This document shows positions 57,211 through 64,000 of a stretch of 64,000 nucleotides of DNA, in pieces. The notes beneath the pieces were generated by a model, which did not search any database, was not told the origin of the DNA, and was given only the letters and a program-made list of their open reading frames with translations. Numbering within the stretch: the first letter of the stretch is position 1; each line of letters begins with the position of its first letter. Both the position numbers and the translations under genes were made by a program. The stretch lies in contig JAQFVV010006505.1 in NCBI GenBank assembly GCA_028023455.1, forward strand, positions 124,001 through 188,000. The letters run 5' to 3'. The DNA is from Epiperipatus broadwayi. Lineage: Eukaryota; Onychophora; Udeonychophora; Euonychophora; Peripatidae.

Positions 57211-57469
57211 AAAACAGAGAAAGTCCTAATACAAGTTATTTTTAGTTTCAATAAAAGAAAGTTAGGTTTGTGAAATTTCACCAGCATTATAATAAAGTAT
57301 TTTCTTTCGTAAATACTAACTACACAGACACTAAAAGAGAAAACATTTTCCAATCATGATTCTGGGAACTTACAACTATCATTTCATAGCAAATGAGATG
57401 AGAATGATACGATTTAAAAAAAAAAACAATAATTAATAGGAATAGAGCACATTGTGGAGGCTTGTAATC

Positions 57470-57590
57470 ATAAAGATATAACCAAACACATGTGAAAATG
57501 ATCTAGGATCCATAGAAAACACATTTTGTGCTGAACCAGCTTCATCAGTTGGCCTAGAACACAATCTTGCATACATTTTTATTACTGTTT
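57470..57590 (-). mobile_element. R2/R3-like fragment with inactive hammerhead
   Basis: The - strand has CCAACTGATGAAGCTGGTTC and AGCACAAAATGTG. GAAA is AAAA. The outer stem I (CUAGG/CCUAG) is yet another paired variant. Confidence 0.5.
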
Positions 57591-57899
57591 AGTATATAAA
57601 TATGGAAAATTACTACAATTTCCACGATAAGTGTCAAACGTGCTGCCTTCATAACCTGGTGGTTAAAAATGGATAGAAATCAGTCCCTACCCTTACACCA
57701 GAAAAATATTATTCATTATTGAATAATCTCTAGTCTAGTGAATGACTAATAAAAATAATTAATATACTTTCTATGAATGTTAATATGCTAATACAAAAAA
57801 ATATTACATTCTGTTAGACAATTACATAAATAATTTGTTGAGCATTGCTTTTGACCCGGGGGGGGGGTCATAATCATAGCACTTCAACAATAGTACTTA

Positions 57900-58500
57900 A
57901 TTTAATTATGGGTAAAGGACAGATAACAAGATGGGTAAGAAAGGTAGTATGGCATGAAGAAGATTTGGATAAAGACTTTATGTCAGTATTCAGATGATTA
58001 TGTTAGGAGGATTGTTAAATGTTATAGTGTCAAAGAATGAGATAGAACAATAGATGCATTAATATAAAATAGGAAGTTGGAGAGATGAAGAACTAGTATG
58101 GAGAATATAAAAAGTTTAAATATATATATATAGAAGTACACAGAATATTGGGTGTGAGTTAATTTACGATAATAGCAAGGAAAGTAGTTTACTGTTTAAA
58201 GATCGAACAGGATCATTAGCAACAAGAGAATGCACACATAAATGAAGAAATGTGGATGATTTGGTCTGCAAGTATGTAAGGAAGGCATGAAAAATATTAG
58301 GCATATGCTAATTGAATGTAAATGGTTACAAGCAGAAAGGGTACAAATAATTAAGTTGTAGGAGAATAAATATAAACAAAGTAATTATATAGAAAGTGGG
58401 TTCTTGGTTTTTGTACTGGGTTTGAAAAAAGATCGGGGGGGTTCTAGATATAAAGGCCATATAGTGAACAAAGATGATGTGGAACTATGATGGAGCAGGG
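57900..58500 (+). pseudogene. LINE-C C-terminal zinc-knuckle relic
   Basis: Short frames give LIYDNSKESSLLFKDRTGSL, ATRECTHK, then GMKNIRHMLIECKWLQAERV. These correspond to the C-terminal segment of certain non-LTR retrotransposon proteins, where a C-x2-C-x(n)-H-x4-C knuckle contains H-M-L-x-E-C. The cysteines upstream lie in a shifted frame (GLQVCKEG). The rest is decayed. Confidence 0.45.
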
Positions 58501-59459
58501 TATAGGAGAAAATGAGAAAAACTTAGGGTGGGAAATAAAAAGGAAAGGGAAGGTTGCTAGCAGGTTTCTCCGGGCATAGTGGCTGAGAGATTCCTGACAT
58601 TGATAAAGGAGAAGCCGTAGCGCATTGCATCGCATCGAATAACAACAAAAAGATCAAGAAAATTTAAAGTGGTCTGGTTTATCGCTAATAACACCCATGC
58701 GATAAACAAAAACGACTCCTGCATAGCCTTGTTTCAGAAATGGAATGTGTAAATTACTATTTACATACGTATTTACATATTAACTAGCAAATATCAAAAT
58801 CATGTTTTTCAATATTAACGCCAATTAGATTGACAAGATGAAGAGCTAACTGTAATTATTTAGTAAATGTTGAAATATTTAACAGAAAACCAGATTTGTT
58901 TTATAACAATTGTATTTTAAAGCTACGCGCTTTCAAAATACTGAAAAGTATCACGGGATTTGTAAAGTGCTTAGCTTTAAAATAAAATTCTTTATTATAA
59001 AACAAACCTGATCATCTGTTAAATGTTTCAACATTTATTTAGCAACATACATAACTGACATGATGTAAAGTACTTTTAAAGCCTATGATAGTTTTCATTA
59101 GAATATCTAATGGCCAAATTAAATATATATATATCTTATTGCAATTTTTTCTTTAAACATTATTTTTAATATATAAATTCTCAACATAATTTTAATTTTA
59201 TAAACCTTGAATTATTTTATGAAGCATTTCTTTTCCATATTAATTGGAATTAATGTAGCATCTTAGAAAGAAAAAAACGGGATACTTATTGAAGCATTGA
59301 TTTATTAAATTATTTTTGGTCTGCACACTGAGTCAAAAAATCTTGGATTAACTTTCAGATGAGAAAATTATCTAATCAAATATATTATATATAAAATTAA
59401 AAACAAATTTAACAATAATAAAATTAATAAAGGAGTTATGAATTATTATTTAGTGGTTC

Positions 59460-59806
59460 TTATCATCATCCTCAACCATTATCAATCCACTGCAGGATGA
59501 AGGTCTCTCCAAGTTCAATCCCTTTTCTTCGATCTTCAGTTTCTCTTCTCCACATCATTCCCGCAAACGTTTTTATTTCATCCACCTATCTCACATGTGG
59601 TCTTTTTCCCGGTCTTTTACAATATCTTGGAATCCAGTTTAAGATTTCAATTGTCCATCTATTATCATCTCTTCTAGCAATATGTCCAGCCCAACTCCAC
59701 TTCAGTTTGGAGAGATGCATGCTAAAAAGTAACAACAAGAGATTGAAAACAAAATATACAGGTAAGAGAACAAACAGGTGTTACTGACCTCATTGAAAAA
59801 TTAGTA
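59460..59806. pseudogene. LINE-A fragment with internal inversion
   Basis: 59,460-59,706 is LINE-A 3' sequence on the - strand (tail GGTTGAGGATGATGATAAG at the left edge). 59,707-59,806 is upstream LINE-A sequence on the + strand (GAGAGATGCATGC, CTGACCTCATTGAAAAATT). The junction is after CCACTTCAG. This is the signature of a 5'-inverted LINE insertion (twin priming). Confidence 0.65.
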
Positions 59807-59911
59807 GTTCTTATAAAAACATAAATAATAATAAATTTGGAGAAATTTTGTCACTTATGAATCAAATTGTAGTAGTATTTATATGTTTATTAACTTATAA
59901 TGGTATTTATG

Positions 59912-60248
59912 TAATCTTGTGGAAGGAAATTACTCTTCACACATGCACTATTAAACTGATATTAAATCAACATGCATTCACCTTCCAATAAGTTCAAAGC
60001 ATAAGTGAACTATCTATCCTTAGAGCTTATTCTTATAAGCACCAACCCTGATTAAATGTGCTTAAATCAGGGCTTGATTTTATTATGAGCCTGATATTTT
60101 GATTGACAAATTATTTGCACCTATTTAGTTTATATATCTCAAGGTAGAGAAGGTTTCTCATTTTTAACCACCTGAAACTTTGAATCATATTAGTTTGAAT
60201 ATATGTAATAAATAATTTAGCAATATATATATATATATATTCCACAAG

Positions 60249-60286
<38 letters not shown>

Positions 60287-60712
60287 ATCTTGTGGAAGGA
60301 AATTATTTATCACATATGAGCTATTAAATTGATATTAAATTGGCACACCTACATAAATTATATATGTATTTCTAAATTATTCATTACATATATTCAAATT
60401 CACAAGTTGTTAAAAATGAGAAACTTTCTCTTCACTCTGATATATAAATTAAATAGATGCAAGAAATTTGTCAAATGAAATATTAGGCTCATAGTAAGAT
60501 CAAGCCCTTATTTAAGCATAGTCAATAAGAGTTAGTTTACAGAAGAATGGTCTTCAAGCATAGGTCATTTAAGCATGGTTAATAATGGTTGTTATAATAG
60601 GCTCTAAATGTCGATGATTCACTTATGTTTTAAAACACTTATTGACACGTGAGTGTGGATCAATTTAATAACACAGGCCTGAAATGTAATTTCCTTCCAC
60701 AAGATTACATAT
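59912..60712. mobile_element. TIR element R6, one partial and one complete copy
   Basis: The complete copy, about 60,281-60,712, is bounded by ATGTAATCTTGTGGAAGGAA and its reverse complement. The partial copy (59,912 to about 60,250) begins with the same terminus. Both include TTTAAGCA...AAGATCAAGCCC-type interiors, and (AT)n tracts lie between them. No transposase. Confidence 0.6.
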
Positions 60713-60715
60713 AAA

Positions 60716-60868
60716 AACAGCCAAAACTCACTATATAGTAATGCCACTCAGTGGAAGCCTGAGTAATCAATGAATGCCAGAAGGCTAATGCATAAAATCC
60801 CTATCTAGTGCCTTTTCATCCATAATAACAGTTATGAGCAAGCATAAGAAATGGTGATCATGTGAAGA
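60716..60868 (-). mobile_element. R1 element fragment
   Basis: Starts at CAGCCAAAACTCAC and loses the ribozyme, joining at CTTTTCATCC to the AACAGTTATGAGCAAGCAT segment. Confidence 0.55.
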
Positions 60869-60869
60869 T

Positions 60870-61766
60870 TACATCTATATAAATTGCTAAATTATTTATT
60901 ACAATTGTATTGTAATTAAAGCACACATTATTTATTAAATTGGAATATGGACCTATAAACAGTATAGTTGCTTTGTTAAAAAAAAATACAACTTTTAGAT
61001 CGTAAGTGTTATTCTACTATTGATCAGCTGCCATTGTTAATGTAAACAGGAAGCTTTATTAAACAGATGTCATATTATGTGTTAGGTGACATTTGAGTAT
61101 TAAAATGTCAATCAAAATATAACAGCTTTCCTATTATTTTTTATTTTTACTATCCCAGTAGGTTATTAATTAAGGAGCATTTCGCTTTCTAGTTAACAAT
61201 TCTAGTGTTATGAATCTTAATTATATAGGAATTATTAATATTGCCCCAAAACTGAGATGTTGCAATTAATTATGTAAAAAGGAGAGGGGACCTCCAGCCT
61301 TAGAGTCCACTCCAGTCCTTGAAAGCTCTCAATACAGCCCCTGAGCATATTAACAAAGCATACATAAAATGGCCCTGTATGGAGCTTCTATTTAAACATG
61401 TGCATAGTTCAAATATTGAATTAAGAGTTAAGTAGAATAATATATTTATTTTGCCAGAAGTATCCAATCTTTAAGTAGTTCTAGTTTATTCCACCAGGAG
61501 GACAATATTCCAACTAATTATCTATATTGTATGATCTATCTGATTACAAATTTAATCTATTATGACTCATTTAATTTTTATAGTGATTTTCATAGACTAA
61601 CTGGATATTTGCAAAAATAAAATTAGAATTTTACTTTATTGTTATATTGTATTTTTTTAGACAGGGATTTTTAAATGTTTTCTCGTGTGGCATTTATTGG
61701 TAAAACTTGTTTGGAGCTATGTTACATTTGTAATACAAGGTTATTAAATTAAGTCACATCATGCTA
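60870..61766. other. AT-rich stretch, no feature
   Basis: Short R6-like end at 60,870-60,900, otherwise unique. A less AT-rich patch at about 61,270-61,370 has no sustained frame. Confidence 0.4.
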
Positions 61767-62412
61767 AGTCTAAAGTAATGTTTAATGGATTTTCTCAAAA
61801 TATGAAAATAAAGATTGATTATGATGAGTTAAAACAAGTTAACAGCTACAAATACCTTGGTCAGATTATTAATACAGATAGAAACATAATGGATGAAATT
61901 AATCATAGAATTACACTTGGTTGGGGTGGTTTTAATAGAAATAACTTGATACTAAAAGGAAATATGTCTATGTGTTTGAAAAGGAAGGTTTTTAATAAAT
62001 GTGTTTTACCACTTCTTATTTATGTATCTGAGACTTGGACACTTAATAGAAGAGCAGCAATACAGAGACTTCAGACCTCTCAAAGATGTATGGAGAGATG
62101 CATGTTGGGAGTAACAAGAGGAAATCGAAAATGCAATATATGGGTAAAAGAACAAACAGTTGCTACTGACCTCATTGAAAAAAATAAAAGACTGAAGTGG
62201 AGTTGGGCTGGACATATTGCTAGAATAGATGATAATAGATGAACAATTAAAATCTTAAACTGGATTCCAAGAGATTGTAAAAGACCCAGAAAGAGACCAC
62301 ATGTGAGATGGATGGATGAAATAAGAAAGTGTGCAGGGGCGATGTGGAGAAGAGAAGCTAAGATCAGAAAAGTTGAATTGAACTTGGAGAGATCTTCATC
62401 CTGTAATTGGAA
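61767..62412 (+). pseudogene. LINE-A RT C-terminal half, best preserved copy
   Basis: A 154-residue frame (61,778-62,242) reads YKYLGQIINTDRNIMDEINH, MSMCLKRKVFNKCVLPLLIY, VSETWTLNRRAAIQRLQTSQ, RCMERCMLGVTRGNRKCNIW and LKWSWAGHIARIDDNR. It stops at TGA where other copies have TGG (W). The rest, WIPRDCKRPRKRPHVRW and KCAGAMWRREAK, follows in frame. The copy begins inside the protein (5' truncation) and ends without the simple tail. Catalytic RT motifs are absent. Confidence 0.8.
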
Positions 62413-64000
62413 AAAACAAGTTTTTATGTGAAACCACTCTTATTTATTTTGAAATCTTTGTTTTTAATTCTAGTTGACTTTAGTATAAAATATTTTTTAT
62501 GACACTTGTTTCTTTAAAATAATTAAAAGCAAACAAGGTTTAATTAGTGCTCTTATAGATTTTATTAACTAAAAAAAAAAAAATTGAATGTTGATGTATT
62601 TTAAAGCTGAGATTTAGTTTTGTATTTTTTTTTATATATAAAAATAATAATCATTTTTGTAAGATTAAGCCCTGTAAGATATTGTTTTTCTAATTAAGAT
62701 TGCACGGGGGATAACGAAGGACATAAATAGCTGGGTAATTTATTTTTTTGTTTGATTGGAGAGGAGGATTCAAAGAGACTGTTCTGTTCACTCAGTTTTT
62801 ATTGCTCACCTTCTTCTTATTGAGGATCGATCCAGATTTTAGCTGTTATTGAACTGTTGCATTGTGAAAGTGACTAAATGTTTTTTTTATATTGGTGCCA
62901 TGGGAATCACCAAGTTGAATTTCCGTTGACCGACAATAACCTATTTGCCGCGATAATAGCAGTCATTCAGATGCCATGCCTGTAATATACGCCACAAAGA
63001 ATCTCCACAACATGATGGGCTAGCCTTTCCAAAGATAACCGGAGCTCCAAATTGCGACTTTCATCATGACCTAACTGTCAAGTCCAGAGTGGATCCGATA
63101 ATGCCTCCAGACTTCTGAACCTGTAGTAAATGACATCCTTGTAGAGGGACTCCATAAACCGAGCTTTGTGTGAACAACAGAAATTAATATTATCTCGAGG
63201 TGACTTACCTTTCCATGTCAAAATCAGGGCTAAATCTCTAATTAAGTCTCTCACAAATCTCAGCTTAATCTTAAAAGCAAACTATATTTACGATGTGTAA
63301 TTTATCAATTTAAATATTAATGTATTTTTGTTTATTTTACATTACAATCTTAGTAGCAAGATTTTCAATCTTAAAATGTTGCTTGTTCGAGAGTGTAGGG
63401 CGAGTGATATTTTATATGCTTAATAATTTCTCAGTTTTATGATTAACCCTTGTTAAATGCTCAGACCAACCTTAGTAGTTTTCTTTTATTTTTGTTTGTT
63501 TGTTTGCTTCGGCGTTAAACTAAATCAAACTTGGCTTTGGCTAGCGATTTCTAGGATATATGATTTATTTATTTTTGGTAGAGATTTATTTGCTGTAATT
63601 CAGATTGCGTAATTCATGTTTCTTTCTTGTGTGAGACTAACCTTGACTCATTTTAATGTACTTGTCCATGAGCATTTTGCAGAATTATGACATTCTTGGT
63701 TCCAACATTTTTTTCTGGACTAAGAAAGCTCCTGCGCTGTCCCATTATTCTCCACAAACATCCATCTTACTAAATCTCTATAGGAAAAAGGGAATTGGTT
63801 GGGTGAACCGCTAGCAAGAAGATATATGCCATTATTGTGTCATAGATAAGAAATGAACGTGTCTGCCTGGGTATTTAACGTAGTTCTGCTCGCATACACT
63901 CAATGTTAAGATCTGCTAAGTAAATGTATATCAAGTTTCATGTTTATTTTGTTATTATGTTTAATAAATTTAAAAAGTTCTTATAAGTATTTTGGCTGAT
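62413..64000. other. Mostly unique flank with a less AT-rich island
   Basis: About 62,890-63,230 is distinctly richer in G+C than its surroundings and is not shared with other repeats here. On the - strand it has a consensus 5' splice-site match (GGAAAG then GTAAGT, 63,215-63,203) and a 38-codon open stretch (GVPLQGCHLLQVQKSGG). A true exon cannot be shown. Confidence 0.35.

Overview
The window is about 64 kb of strongly A+T-rich (roughly 70% by eye) animal nuclear DNA, almost entirely interspersed repeats and their ruins. Reverse-transcriptase relics of two or more LINE types, a Penelope-like C-terminus, tRNA-derived SINEs, a hAT derivative and an LTR element point to an invertebrate metazoan. 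I cannot name the species. There is no convincing intact host gene. The best host-like candidate is a possible last coding exon at 37.1-37.3 kb. No bacterial, plasmid or phage features are present.

The main content is three related families of short repeats (called R1, R2 and R3 here), each carrying a hammerhead self-cleaving ribozyme (HHR) motif. R2 and R3 have textbook type I cores: CUGAUGA, a hairpin stem II, GAAA, a tiny palindromic stem III and an NUH cleavage triplet. Their two-part stem I co-varies between copies (2,979-3,037 +, 6,321-6,375 -, 49,865-49,923 -, 54,680-54,738 +). R1 has the same architecture with a less standard stem II (best copy 20,780-20,834 +). R1 occurs as head-to-tail arrays of 430-455 bp monomers, and two insertions are bounded by perfect 14-bp target-site duplications. 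This matches the published description of metazoan retrozymes, which are non-autonomous retroelements that propagate through ribozyme-processed RNA. R1 and R2 also carry tRNA-like A/B-box motifs, and many copies are head-to-head inverted dimers (long palindromes). A Penelope-like element C-terminus, a family known to carry HHRs, lies between an R1 copy and an R3 tandem pair at 5.2-6.4 kb.

Layout: 0-3.2 kb holds a foldback arm with an internal 65-bp tandem array, an R1 element with target-site duplication, a second foldback and an R2 copy. 4-6.6 kb holds a LINE-A relic, R1, the Penelope tail and an R3 pair. 6.7-16.9 kb is mostly R2, R1 and R3 with foldbacks. 17-18.4 kb has a T/G-rich repeat and a large palindromic repeat. 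20-22.5 kb has R1 arrays. 22.5-26.1 kb is nearly featureless AT-rich DNA. 26-29.4 kb has an R2 palindrome and a LINE-B relic with frame-breaking internal duplications. 30-36 kb has foldbacks, SINEs, LINE-A and R1. 36.5-37.3 kb has a hAT deletion derivative and the possible exon. 37.5-42.9 kb has R1, R2 palindromes, LINE-A and a foldback. 44.4-45.4 kb has a gag relic cut by a SINE. 47-49 kb has a foldback and an R1 dimer. 49.8-54.8 kb has an R2 inverted dimer split by a gag-only LTR retrotransposon with about 1.5-kb LTRs. 55-62.4 kb has palindromes, a 4 x 124-bp tRNA-like array, R2, LINE-C, TIR elements and LINE-A. The last 1.6 kb is mostly unique.

Autonomous LINE and Penelope machinery is the plausible source of the enzymes that moved the non-coding families. 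No intact copy is present here.
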